Assembly: GCF_000336755.1 (NCBI RefSeq)
Contig: NZ_AOLK01000005.1
Coordinates: 1-44,902, forward strand
Direction: 5' to 3'
Source of the DNA: Haloferax elongans ATCC BAA-1513
GTDB lineage: Archaea > Halobacteriota > Halobacteria > Halobacteriales > Haloferacaceae
Length of the DNA stretch: 44,902 nucleotides
Program-made: the position numbers and the translations under genes
Shown here: piece by piece, positions 15,153 to 23,559 of the stretch
How the letters are laid out: each line of letters starts with the position of its first letter
Numbering within the stretch: position 1 is the stretch's first letter
The notes under the pieces: model-generated
Databases searched by the model: none
What the model was told of the DNA's origin: nothing
Seen by the model: only the letters and a program-made list of their open reading frames with translations

Positions 15153-18100
15153 TCATCGAAGTGTTCGTAGGTGCTCAAGAACCATCTGAGGATTGACTTC
15201 GCTACACGAGCCAGCAGGCTCGATGCCAATTCTCGTGACGCCAGATTCGACGACACCGGAAACCTGCTGTGAAAGAATCCATCCGTACGTTTCTGCTTGG
15301 ACACTGTATCGGGCGCTCGTCTCTTCGGTTGGGGGCTGCAAACTGACTTTGAGGTCATCCACGTGCCACGTCCCGTCGGTTGCCTTCGAGACAAAGTCTG
15401 CGTGGCTCTGAATCTCGACGTCGACACCGTCGACACGGGAGACCGTATCCAGTGACTCTTCGACGTACACCTCCGGTGCCTCCTGAAGACGCTGCCACAA
15501 TTCAGACTCAGCGAACTGAGGGCACAACACCCCTGCGACGTACGAGCGTAGTTGCTGTCGTTCATCACTGTTCACGCCCACTGCTTCCTTCCGAATTGTC
15601 GTCTCAAGTATCTCAACAAGCGGTCCACTACACGTCTGCAGGGTACTGGTGGGCACACTGCGGCGGACGGCTTCAGTGAGAACGCCATGAGTGACATCGC
15701 CCACGACTTCAGGACCCAACGACTCAAACGTAAGTGGGATCTGTTCAGAAACTCCGTCGCGAGCCGTCTGAAGTGCTCGATCAAGCAGGTAATCAACGAT
15801 ATGTTCGGATGCATCAATCGCAAGCGGGTACAGGGTACTGGGGTTCACAAAGCGCGGATTCCACGTCGAGAGTGTACGCTCCTGTGCCGTCGCCACGAAC
15901 AATTCGTTCGATGTAGACGTGTCTGGTCCAGTATCGGTACTGATGCGGCGTTCACCTCGATGGACAGCAACGCTCACTGATTCCCCACTAGGCGACGAAA
16001 CGTCGTAGGTCGCGCGACGACTGTCGTCGAATGAAAGCGTTTCACGCAATGTATCGACCCACCGGTCCCGTGGCTCTGGGGACTTCCGATTAGTGGGAAG
16101 TGGAATAACCAAATGGTCGCGAGCACGGGTGAGCGCTACGTACAGGAGGCGCCATTGTTCGGCACGATAGTCGGCGGCGGCACGCGCCAACGACGACGGA
16201 CCACAAAGCGCGCCGTCAGCCCAGCGCTCGGTCGCCCAGCGGAGTCCAGCGTCGCGCTCGTCGCTCCCGCTCGATGCGTCGTATAGCGCGAAGTCAAGCC
16301 CACAGAAGGCTTCGAGATCTTTCACGTCTGTGTTCGCAGGTGGAGCAAGCCCGAGATGGGCTCCTCGAGCGACCAACACGTCACTGTATGGTCCAAATCG
16401 GCTCATATCCCCACTAATGTCTGCCAATACGACGACGTCTGATTCTCGTCCCTTCATCTGGTGGATAGTCTTGAACTGTACATCGTGCGACTCGACTTGC
16501 CCACCTGGCAGGCTCGACCCTCTTTTCGGGTGGTCGCAGTAGTGGTCAAGCGCCGCTGCGAGTCGCGAGAGTGGGTACTCAGTAGCTGACTCCCATTGGG
16601 CAACTGTTTCACAGAGTGCATCGAGTGCCGCCACACGGCGCGCGCTGTCGTCGCTAAACCCGTATGGGTCAGCCCACAACGAAAGCGCAGAAAGAACGGT
16701 TTCGACAACAGCAGTCCCGGGCATCGCCTGGAGGCGTTGCCATTGTTGTTCGAGTTCACACAATCCTTGGAGGAGCGACGTCGTCGGCTCGCTGTGTCGC
16801 CCATTCTCGAACGCAGCCTCCATCGACCACGTTCCCTCAAGACGCATGAACGCCTCAATAAGACCATGTTCACCAAGGGGTGGCTTCAACACGAGTTCCC
16901 GTACCCGCTCGGAGTCCATTGGGTCGACAAGCCACTGGCAAACAGCTTTGACGACGTCGATGAGTGGATAGTCGAATAACCATTCGCTGGAGTTCGATAC
17001 AGAGAGCCCTACAGACGCAAACGCTCGCTCGTACAGTCCCATGTAGGTTCGACGTGGGAACAACACAGTCACAGAGTCAGAACCGAAGGTCCCGTCAGCA
17101 AGTCGAGCTGCAACACACTGTGCAAGCGCATCTGCCTCACCAACGCCAGTCGGTGGGGAAACCCACTGTCTTGTCCCCGGTGGGGATTGTGGCTCGAACG
17201 CGGCTACATGCACACCGGTTTTGGGGCCAGACTCACGAGCAGCAACAAGGCGCGGATACTCATGGGCGTTAGTTCTACTACCACCACGAGTTGAGTCCTG
17301 GAATACTGGTTCGAATATCGTGTTGATGGCCCCAGCAATGGCGGTCGATGAACGATACGTTCGGGCCGCAGTCTCGACGACGTGTGTTTCCCACTCGATT
17401 CCGAAGTAGTCACCCTCGCGAGCAGCTTGCTCGAACAGTTGAGGGTGTGCATTACGCCACGTGTAGATGCACTGTTTGGTGTCACCGACGACGAGTACAC
17501 GTGTGTCTTCATCGATTAGATGACTGAGAGCGTCGTGCTGGACGACCGAAACGTCCTGTGCCTCATCAACGATAACAGTCGATAGCGATTCAGTGTATCG
17601 GGCACGCAACCGCTCAGAAAAGACACTCTTCTCGTCACGGTCGAAGAAGTTGGCAACCCAGTGAGCCGCATCAAGATGTGAAACAACGCCGAGTTCACGC
17701 CCGGTCTTGTCGTACGCATCGCGATACACACCAAGGAGCGAGCAGAGTTTCTCTACTACATCACGCCACGATTCAAACAGTGTGTTGTCGGCCTTAACCA
17801 CCGACACCCGGTCGTCAGGGGAGTATCTCTTCGCTGTTTCGAGTGCGGAATCTGTATCGACAAATCGGCGAATGTCAGTGATGATATCCGCGAATTCAGA
17901 AGGTGGGCCATCAGGATACGCATCGTCTATCGTCTCGACGAGGGATTGCTGAAATTCCTCAATAGAGAGTCGTCGCTCGCGGCAAGCACGAAATGCGGCC
18001 GTCAACAACCCATCCAAATCGAGTTTGTACCTGCCACAAGGGTACGCCTCCGATAGCGATGCATACGTTTCGGCGACTGAGTCGTCACTTCGGACGCGTT

Positions 18101-18587
18101 CGAGACACCTCGAATGAACATCGGTCAGTAAAGAATCGTCCCCTACGGCAGGCGACTCACTGAAGCCAACTTCGGGAGCGATTGTCCCGAACACAGTCCG
18201 GAGAATGCTATCGATTGTTCCGAGCGTATCTGTTTCTCGGAGTCGCCGCGTGAGCACCTCTGCATCTGATTCGGAAAGCTCAACACGACATTCGGGGTCC
18301 GCTGCAAAGGACTTCAGCGCCTTGGATATACCGGGGATGATTGCAGCGGCGTCGTCACGAGCAAACGACGCAATACAGAGGGTCTGTTCAGGGGCCCGAA
18401 CGCCGTCGTCCCACGACCGAGCAAGTGCTTCGGCAGCAACTTGCTCTGTAACCGTCGACTTCCCTGCACCCGGGTTGCAATCGAGGATAAACAGTCCCGA
18501 CTCGTTTGCAAAAAACGAATCGCGAAGGCGTGCTTGTGCACCCTTCAACGACGGGACATCACGATCCTTCAGTTGCTGTTTAGACAC
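15153..18587 (-). CDS. AddA/RecB-like UvrD-family helicase with C-terminal PD-(D/E)XK nuclease
   Basis: A 1144-residue protein from GTG 18587, which overlaps the end of the AddB-like gene by 8 bp; the open frame continues to 18803, but those codons lie inside the AddB-like gene. Walker A is PGAGKST at residues 39-45, Walker B is VIVDEAQDVS near 340, followed by VVGDTKQCIYTWRNA. Motif V/VI appear as TIHQMKGRESDVVVL and LLYVALTRARDHLV near 815. The last 100 residues carry the RecB-type nuclease pattern: EIQSHADFV, then WHVDDLKVS, then YSVQAETYGW. AddA works with AddB in double-strand-end resection. Having this on an accessory replicon suggests plasmid repair, recombination or defence against linear DNA. 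Confidence 0.85.
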   Translation of the reverse strand: MSKQQLKDRDVPSLKGAQARLRDSFFANESGLFILDCNPGAGKSTVTEQVAAEALARSWDDGVRAPEQTLCIASFARDDAAAIIPGISKALKSFAADPECRVELSESDAEVLTRRLRETDTLGTIDSILRTVFGTIAPEVGFSESPAVGDDSLLTDVHSRCLERVRSDDSVAETYASLSEAYPCGRYKLDLDGLLTAAFRACRERRLSIEEFQQSLVETIDDAYPDGPPSEFADIITDIRRFVDTDSALETAKRYSPDDRVSVVKADNTLFESWRDVVEKLCSLLGVYRDAYDKTGRELGVVSHLDAAHWVANFFDRDEKSVFSERLRARYTESLSTVIVDEAQDVSVVQHDALSHLIDEDTRVLVVGDTKQCIYTWRNAHPQLFEQAAREGDYFGIEWETHVVETAARTYRSSTAIAGAINTIFEPVFQDSTRGGSRTNAHEYPRLVAARESGPKTGVHVAAFEPQSPPGTRQWVSPPTGVGEADALAQCVAARLADGTFGSDSVTVLFPRRTYMGLYERAFASVGLSVSNSSEWLFDYPLIDVVKAVCQWLVDPMDSERVRELVLKPPLGEHGLIEAFMRLEGTWSMEAAFENGRHSEPTTSLLQGLCELEQQWQRLQAMPGTAVVETVLSALSLWADPYGFSDDSARRVAALDALCETVAQWESATEYPLSRLAAALDHYCDHPKRGSSLPGGQVESHDVQFKTIHQMKGRESDVVVLADISGDMSRFGPYSDVLVARGAHLGLAPPANTDVKDLEAFCGLDFALYDASSGSDERDAGLRWATERWADGALCGPSSLARAAADYRAEQWRLLYVALTRARDHLVIPLPTNRKSPEPRDRWVDTLRETLSFDDSRRATYDVSSPSGESVSVAVHRGERRISTDTGPDTSTSNELFVATAQERTLSTWNPRFVNPSTLYPLAIDASEHIVDYLLDRALQTARDGVSEQIPLTFESLGPEVVGDVTHGVLTEAVRRSVPTSTLQTCSGPLVEILETTIRKEAVGVNSDERQQLRSYVAGVLCPQFAESELWQRLQEAPEVYVEESLDTVSRVDGVDVEIQSHADFVSKATDGTWHVDDLKVSLQPPTEETSARYSVQAETYGWILSQQVSGVVESGVTRIGIEPAGSCSEVNPQMVLEHLRTLR

Positions 18588-20616
18588 CTGTAGAACCCTC
18601 CACAATGTGGCGAATCGACGGCGGGAGCAGACACTCCTGGCTGAGGAGGTTTTGGGTTTCTTCGTGACCAATCTGAATCGGGTCAAGCGCCGAAAGATAC
18701 GGCGAACGCTCGTACCTCGCACCCTCGAGGTCGGTCTCGAACCGAGTACATACGAGGAGTTCTGTTGCTGTCGTGACCGCATCGTCGAAGTGGTCGCGTT
18801 CACGCTCGCTCATCCACGATTCTTGAATTCCCAACGTCTGTGCGTCGGGTGTGTCACCGGCGACGACCACATCGCGAAGCGGCGCCGGGAAGACACCATC
18901 GGTCGGTTGTGGCCATTCACCGTCGACAAGCCCCATCGCGATCACGTATGGAGCCTTCCGAAGCCACGTATCAGTCGCATCGAGGACGTCGATAGCAGAC
19001 GCATTGGCGTGTTCGCGGCGACCCGGTCGGACAGTCGCAATCGCATCGGCGAGTTCGACGAGCGATCCCCACGACGCCGATGTGTGCTCACGAGCGACCC
19101 ATTCGCGATACTTGGTTGCGAGTTCGTCGACGAGCGTTTCAGTGCGTGTGAGCGCTCGTGCCGTCCGCGCGATCTCCGAGAATGCTTTTGAATCATGTAC
19201 AGGGGCATCAGTGAGAACTGTTTCACGGTGTGAATCAAGGAGTGGGAGCAGCACATCTCGGACTTCATCAGCAGACGGCGATTCAGGACACTGACGCGCC
19301 CATTCGACCAATTGTGTGAGTTGTGGGAAGGATGAATCACCAAGCGTTTCGGTCCATGCAGTAAGCGATTGTGGTGGTTCGTCCGCAAACTCTCGCCGTG
19401 CTCCAGTCACTGCATCGTACGAGATGGGCGAAGTCTCAGCATCTTTCGGCGACGTCCACCCGAACAAGAGAGGTTCACACAAAGTCTGTGCATCAACACT
19501 CTCGGCATCAAGGAGTCGGACAGTCGAGATGAGAAGTTTGTACGGGAGCGTCTGTGTTAACGGCAACTGTGTCCACACGGACAACTCGTGACCGTAGATG
19601 TCCGCTGCGTGAGAAAGTGGCCGTTCATACGTGTCTGCGTCGCGAGCGACGACAATGATGTCGCTCGGAGAAGTGCCCTCATCAAGTAGCCCTGCGACAA
19701 GCGCCATTGCAATGCGAGTTTCTTCACGTCGCGTCGAGGCCGTGAGTTCGGCAACGGGTACTGTTGGGGGAGAAGTGGTGGTTTGCCCGTGCTGTTCGAT
19801 GCGAACGGGGAGGTCCAGCGGATCAAGCCGCGATTCGAGTCGGCGAGTGAGTAGCGGACCAGTCCCCGAGCGGAGATACAGATGGATGTCTACGGGGGTA
19901 GTCGCCGCAATAGTGGCGACGAAGTCCAAAAGCGGCGACTCGATCATACTCATCCCGGCAAGGTGAACTCGTTCGATTGTCGGGAATACGTCGGTCCAGA
20001 GGCTTGCACCGATGTCGGAGAGTGCACGCGTGGCCTCTCTCACAAGAGCACTTTCGGAGAGTGCGCGGTCGGTGTGTGATTCGAGGTGGTTGGAGAGTGC
20101 TTGGAGACCCGAAACGAGATCGTCTACGTCCTTGTTCGCCGGGAACGGGAGTCGAGAGGCAAGGCGTGAGAGTGCATCATCGCGTGACTCGGCGCCGCCG
20201 GTCATCGTCTGAAGTTCTTTGCGTGCCGCCTCGATTGCCTCGGCGTGATTCGTCAAGTTGGACCCGAAGACAACCCTCAGTGAGCCAAAGCCACTCAGAT
20301 TTGTTCGCAAGAGGTCTTCGGATAGTCGAAGCCGATCGACCCTGTCGAGTGCTTCAGTTTCGTAGCCAGCGGCAGCCGACAGTTGCCGCGCCACATCGAC
20401 CGGTTGTGTGAGAAACAAACTGCTACGGGGCTGGTTGCGTTTCGCCAGACGATGTTTCAAGTTTCGACGATGGAGTTGCCCAGTCGTCAACACGAGGTCC
20501 GAAGGGGACGAAGAACGGTGTGCGTAGGATAACAAACGGCTTTCATCGCCGATGTGGACGTGAATAGCCGCTTCTGAAGCAGGCGGGTGGTCGGAACGTG
20601 AGAGTTGGTCGACCAT
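18580..20616 (-). CDS. AddB-like subunit of a helicase-nuclease
   Basis: A 678-residue protein from ATG 20616, followed with an 8-bp overlap by the AddA-like gene. The region YVIAMGLVDGEWPQPTDGVF near residue 570 corresponds to the conserved v-G-l-x-dG-x-P segment of AddB/RexB-type proteins, and AELTASTRREETRIAMALVA plus IIVVARDAD near residue 305 match the helicase-like fold of AddB. Unlike bacterial AddB (about 1150 residues) it ends shortly after the helicase-like part, with no C-terminal nuclease or iron-sulfur Cys cluster. It is therefore a short archaeal version; only the AddA-like partner appears to carry a nuclease. Confidence 0.7.
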   Translation of the reverse strand: MVDQLSRSDHPPASEAAIHVHIGDESRLLSYAHRSSSPSDLVLTTGQLHRRNLKHRLAKRNQPRSSLFLTQPVDVARQLSAAAGYETEALDRVDRLRLSEDLLRTNLSGFGSLRVVFGSNLTNHAEAIEAARKELQTMTGGAESRDDALSRLASRLPFPANKDVDDLVSGLQALSNHLESHTDRALSESALVREATRALSDIGASLWTDVFPTIERVHLAGMSMIESPLLDFVATIAATTPVDIHLYLRSGTGPLLTRRLESRLDPLDLPVRIEQHGQTTTSPPTVPVAELTASTRREETRIAMALVAGLLDEGTSPSDIIVVARDADTYERPLSHAADIYGHELSVWTQLPLTQTLPYKLLISTVRLLDAESVDAQTLCEPLLFGWTSPKDAETSPISYDAVTGARREFADEPPQSLTAWTETLGDSSFPQLTQLVEWARQCPESPSADEVRDVLLPLLDSHRETVLTDAPVHDSKAFSEIARTARALTRTETLVDELATKYREWVAREHTSASWGSLVELADAIATVRPGRREHANASAIDVLDATDTWLRKAPYVIAMGLVDGEWPQPTDGVFPAPLRDVVVAGDTPDAQTLGIQESWMSERERDHFDDAVTTATELLVCTRFETDLEGARYERSPYLSALDPIQIGHEETQNLLSQECLLPPSIRHIVEGSTGV

Positions 20617-20795
20617 CGGTAGATAGCCTTCACTTCGATGGGTGCTAGGTTAAATAGCAGCCACATTCTGAAAGTGAAGACAGTCTGTTGGAAAGAATCA
20701 AATAGAGAGTCCGAAGTGTTGCATCCCAAATGGGTTAGGTGAATTTAGACAAACCCGACTCTGTTGTAAATATTCAATAAATGACAGGTTGTGGA

Positions 20796-20827
20796 GGCCG
20801 TGCTGAATACAGAGCGCAAGTCGGTCA
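20796..20827 (+). repeat. Dispersed repeat, A-type site (copy A1)
   Basis: It contains GTGCTGAATACAGAGCGC followed by AGTCGGTCA, 31 of 32 bp identical to the inverted copy at 1137-1168. It lies 77 bp beyond the 3' end of the first lipoprotein gene. Confidence 0.8.
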
Positions 20828-20904
20828 CTGGTCAGCCGTCATCTGGATGCAAACCTGTTCGCCAGACTCAGTGCGAGGGTCTTGCAGGACAGTCAGCGCA
20901 AAGA

Positions 20905-21576
20905 TTAGTCGTTTTGGTACCAACCCTTCCTACAGAGAACAGGGAGAATCGCTGTATAGTCCCGTTCAGGGAACTCCATCGTCACCTCCATCGTTCGGGG
21001 GGTGGCCTTGACGAGAGTATCGAACGAAACAGCCGGTGATGAGAGGAGTGTTCCATCCCGTGAGTAGTGGTGCATATGAGAGACGATTGGGCCAATTTCT
21101 CTATCTCGGTTGAACTCGGACTCGACCGGTTTCTCACCTGATGTTTCCGTCAGTTCGTCCAGTTTGACGATACCCATCCCGACACTAACACCAGTCTTGA
21201 GTAACGATTGTTCTTGAAGCGTTGTTTTAACGTACCTTGAGGCATGCTCAGTGGCTCTGAGCGTTCCCCACTCACCGAACGGAGTAGTGTCTGAACCATG
21301 GTCGTACCGAACCCGAACTTTGTCCTCGGTTTCTAAATACTCGTATTCGCGTTCAGGCTGTACGGATAGTTCGACAGGAGAGCCACCGCCGAGGCGACTG
21401 ATAGGTTCAACCTTCGGGGTTCCAGTTTCGGTTGTCGTTGTCGAGGAGCGCGGTGTTTGAGAGGTTTCGACAGTGGTCTCGGTCTGTTGAGATACCGGTT
21501 CTGAATCCGATATGCACCCGCCAAGTGCGAGTGTGAGGGCACTTCCTGTGATGGAAAGGAGGGAACGCCGATTCAT
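20905..21576 (-). CDS. Tat-type lipoprotein 1, unknown function
   Basis: A 223-residue protein from ATG 21576 (MNRRSLLSITGSALTLALGG, then Cys 21). The twin Arg, hydrophobic core and LGGC lipobox make a haloarchaeal Tat lipoprotein, anchored outside the cell. The signal is followed by a Thr- and Ser-rich linker (TSQTPRSSTTTTETGTP), common in haloarchaeal surface proteins. The mature part is beta-rich with no recognised domain; it contains EYEYLETEDKVRVRYDHG and a repeated Glu-Thr pattern. It sits alone between an A-type and a B-type repeat. Confidence 0.7.
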   Translation of the reverse strand: MNRRSLLSITGSALTLALGGCISDSEPVSQQTETTVETSQTPRSSTTTTETGTPKVEPISRLGGGSPVELSVQPEREYEYLETEDKVRVRYDHGSDTTPFGEWGTLRATEHASRYVKTTLQEQSLLKTGVSVGMGIVKLDELTETSGEKPVESEFNRDREIGPIVSHMHHYSRDGTLLSSPAVSFDTLVKATPRTMEVTMEFPERDYTAILPVLCRKGWYQND

Positions 21577-21693
21577 ACGATTGAACAAATGTCGCTCAAT
21601 AAATGCTTTCTGTCGACCAAACCGCTCCGTTCTACTTGCTGTCTCGGTCTGTCGGCGCATTCACCAACTCGAAAGCAAACCAAACGAGATTGC

Positions 21694-21736
21694 TGTGCTG
21701 AACTCACCCTCTAAGTGTTGCACGCCGATTCTGACA
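21694..21736 (+). repeat. Dispersed repeat, B-type site (copy B1)
   Basis: It reads GTGCTGAACTCACCCTCT, then a variable part, then CACGCCGATTCTGACAG. It lies about 118 bp upstream of the start of lipoprotein 1 and only 22 bp before an A-type site (A3), so two bracketed units stand head to tail. Confidence 0.75.
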
Positions 21737-21758
21737 GTCGTCGGGGAGGTTTCTATGG

Positions 21759-21790
21759 GCGTGCTGAACTCAGCGCACGAGTCGGTCACT
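21759..21790 (+). repeat. Dispersed repeat, A-type site (copy A3)
   Basis: It reads GTGCTGAACTCAGCGCACG then AGTCGGTCACT. The right half matches the A-type sites A1 and A2, while the left half shares GTGCTGAACTCA with the B-type sites, so A and B share a core. It lies about 47 bp beyond the end of lipoprotein 2. Confidence 0.7.
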
Positions 21791-21836
21791 CGACTCTCCC
21801 GGTCTCGGTGTTAATTATCGAAGTGATACTTGGTTT

Positions 21837-22268
21837 TCATTCCAGTGAAAAACTAACTTTTGGACCATCAGTGATATTCACGAGAATTCTCACTGAGTCA
21901 GACTTCGTATCCGGCCCAAGTTCAGCTTGAAACAGTTCTGTCGTGGAATTTTTTTGTAGATAAACCTTGGCAGTGAGTTTTTCACTCCTAGTTCGGTCGA
22001 GAGTTTCTTCATAACTAAATGATTCCTGAGCTTCCCACCCGTTTCCATCACTACCCAACACTTCGCTCATGTACTGATCAAGAACGACTAGATCACCCTG
22101 AAAATATTCGCTTGTCTCATTACTAACTAGTACCTGTAGGCTCATCTCAGTTGACGTATTCCGCCTCTCTGGAGCGGTACTTTGCTCAGTCTGAGAATTA
22201 AGACACCCCGGCAAACCGATTAGAACACTTGACAAGATTTGTAATACCCTTCTCTTTGAGATTTGCAT
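21837..22268 (-). CDS. Lipoprotein 2, unknown function
   Basis: A 143-residue protein from ATG 22268 (MQISKRRVLQILSSVLIG, then LPGC lipobox). An RR pair precedes the hydrophobic core, so Tat export and lipid anchoring are likely. The mature part contains EMSLQVLVSNETSEYFQGDL and KLTAKVYLQKNSTTELFQAE, suggesting a small beta-sandwich. Base composition is clearly lower in GC than in the AddAB operon, suggesting separate origin. It lies in a unit bracketed by A3 and B2 repeats, directly beside the unit with lipoprotein 1; the two proteins are not evidently related beyond the signal. Confidence 0.65.
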   Translation of the reverse strand: MQISKRRVLQILSSVLIGLPGCLNSQTEQSTAPERRNTSTEMSLQVLVSNETSEYFQGDLVVLDQYMSEVLGSDGNGWEAQESFSYEETLDRTRSEKLTAKVYLQKNSTTELFQAELGPDTKSDSVRILVNITDGPKVSFSLE

Positions 22269-22356
22269 TGTAGTTGAGACTTTATCACCTGTTGGCAGAT
22301 GTATCTGTCTACAGACCGCTTCATAGCTCAAAGCATCGAATGAACAGATATTCATC

Positions 22357-22399
22357 TGCTGAACTCACCCTCTGTATGTGTCACGCCAATTCTGTCAAA
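22357..22399 (+). repeat. Dispersed repeat, B-type site (copy B2)
   Basis: It reads CTGCTGAACTCACCCTCTGT, then a variable part, then CACGCCAATTCTGTCAA. It lies 89 bp upstream of the start of lipoprotein 2. Confidence 0.75.
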
Positions 22400-22434
22400 G
22401 TGTACAGGTTTCGATAGAGCCACTAACTCGAACT

Positions 22435-22815
22435 TCAATAAATCGGCTCAACAACGACATGTCGATGCTTCAACCGTGGGGCCTTGCTCTGACCATCTTC
22501 GTGGAATTCGACGATATCTAACGCAACCAGTTTCTGCAGATCACGACTGACGACGCCTTTGTCCAAGCTCAATTCACTAGCAAGAGCTCGAACAGAACGT
22601 GGCTCGTGTGTCTGAAGATACTCCATGATCTCAATTCGACGGTCGTGAAAGACATCGTCTGCGCGACCGCGACTGAGAACAAGCGTGTCTGCGAACCCAT
22701 GCTGCGAAAGGATTTCACTGAACGTATTTCGAAGTTCCAGCTCTGAATCTAAGGTCGATTCTTTGGTGAACTCAGTGGGCGAAGGGATACCGGTGAAGTG
22801 TGATTCGTCGTCCAT
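22435..22815 (-). CDS. Winged-helix regulator, HVO_A0114-like
   Basis: A 126-residue protein from ATG 22815. The C-terminal 75 residues carry a winged helix: FHDRRIEIMEYLQTHEPRSV, ALASELSLDKGVVSRDLQKL, then LDIVEFHEDG and a basic end APRLKHRHVVVEPIY. This is the layout of the HVO_A0114 group of small haloarchaeal DNA-binding proteins, often antitoxins or local repressors. Two overlapping palindromes lie 18-53 bp upstream of its start, suggesting autoregulation. No partner toxin gene follows directly; the gene downstream in the same direction is lipoprotein 2, separated by a B-type repeat. Confidence 0.75.
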   Translation of the reverse strand: MDDESHFTGIPSPTEFTKESTLDSELELRNTFSEILSQHGFADTLVLSRGRADDVFHDRRIEIMEYLQTHEPRSVRALASELSLDKGVVSRDLQKLVALDIVEFHEDGQSKAPRLKHRHVVVEPIY

Positions 22816-22832
22816 GATTGGGTCGTACCCAT

Positions 22833-22868
22833 TACCGTTGTTGGGTTTGCAACGGTATAAATTATACC
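22833..22868. promoter_or_regulatory. Overlapping palindromes upstream of the 22435 regulator
   Basis: TACCGTTG (22833-22840) and CAACGGTA (22850-22857) form a perfect inverted repeat. It overlaps a second perfect palindrome, GGTATAAATTATACC (22854-22868), which also contains a TATA-like element. Such an arrangement would let a bound dimer block TBP. Confidence 0.55.
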
Positions 22869-23040
22869 AGACTGGTCAGAACATCAGTGAGTATGCTTGA
22901 CTCTCTACGCTAAGCCTGCTGGATTGATGAAGTACCGCTTCTATCTCGAAATTCGCATATTGGAAACGTCACTATCGAACAATAGCTACCTAACAGGTCT
23001 GTCGTCAAACAAGAGAATCAGCACAGAGTATAAGAAGTAA

Positions 23041-23193
23041 TTATTCGGCTTCTTCGTCCAACTCTTCGAGATCTGCTGTAATGGCTTCGTCCATCAACGC
23101 ACGCATTTTGTCGAAGTGTTCGGCAATTCGGCGCCTCATTAATTCGTATTCCTCCTCGGTCACTGGATGGTGAGTGGGGTCTTTGTCTGACAT
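23041..23193 (-). CDS. Small acidic protein, one copy of a ~50-residue module
   Basis: A 50-residue protein from ATG 23193: it begins MSDKDPTHHPVTEEEYELM and ends in DLEELDEEAE. It aligns over its whole length with each half of the protein encoded at 23236-23553 (pattern S-D-P-T-x-x-P-V-T-x-E-E-x-E-x-M...F-D-K-x-R-A-x-M-D-A-A-I-x-A-D-L-E-E). The module is probably two amphipathic helices. Spacing to the upstream gene is 42 bp. Conservation of the same pattern in three copies supports translation. The function is unknown. Confidence 0.65.
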   Translation of the reverse strand: MSDKDPTHHPVTEEEYELMRRRIAEHFDKMRALMDEAITADLEELDEEAE

Positions 23194-23235
23194 TATTCGT
23201 ACTTTTGTTTGAGTAGTTACGTTGGTCTACTACCC

Positions 23236-23553
23236 TTACTCAAGGTCTTTTGATTCGTCTTCCATCGCATCAAGATCGGCTTGAACAGCGGCGTCCATTT
23301 TCGCCCGTGCTTCGTCGAAGAATACCGCAATTTTCTCGTCCATCTGTTCAAATTCTTCTTCAGTGACCGGCCGAAACGTGGGGTCTGACTTTTTGTCTTT
23401 TAGCATCTCCGGACATTCCATCTCTTCGAGATCAGCTTGGATGGCGGCGTCCATCGCCGCTCGAACCTTGTCGAAGAATTCGGCGAGCTTCTCGTCCATC
23501 TGTTCGAACTCTTCGTCGGTCACCGGGTGGAAGGTGGGGTCAGATTGCGTCAT
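23236..23553 (-). CDS. Acidic protein made of two tandem ~50-residue modules
   Basis: A 105-residue protein from ATG 23553. Residues 1-50 (SDPTFHPVTDEEFEQMDEKL, then FFDKVRAAMDAAIQADLEEM) and residues 55-103 (SDPTFRPVTEEEFEQMDEKI, then FFDEARAKMDAAVQADLDAM) are near copies. A third copy stands alone in the next gene. The repeats have diverged in their third codon positions but kept residues, which suggests selection. The protein is strongly acidic and predicted helical; it may self-associate or mimic DNA. No known family is recognised. Confidence 0.7.
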   Translation of the reverse strand: MTQSDPTFHPVTDEEFEQMDEKLAEFFDKVRAAMDAAIQADLEEMECPEMLKDKKSDPTFRPVTEEEFEQMDEKIAVFFDEARAKMDAAVQADLDAMEDESKDLE

Positions 23554-23559
23554 CGTTCG

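Noticed and set aside
18588-18803. N-terminal extension of the AddA-like protein by 72 residues
   Set aside because: The extension lies inside the AddB-like gene and is Arg/Ser-rich shadow sequence; the GTG at 18587 gives the usual coupled start and the expected N-terminus before Walker A.
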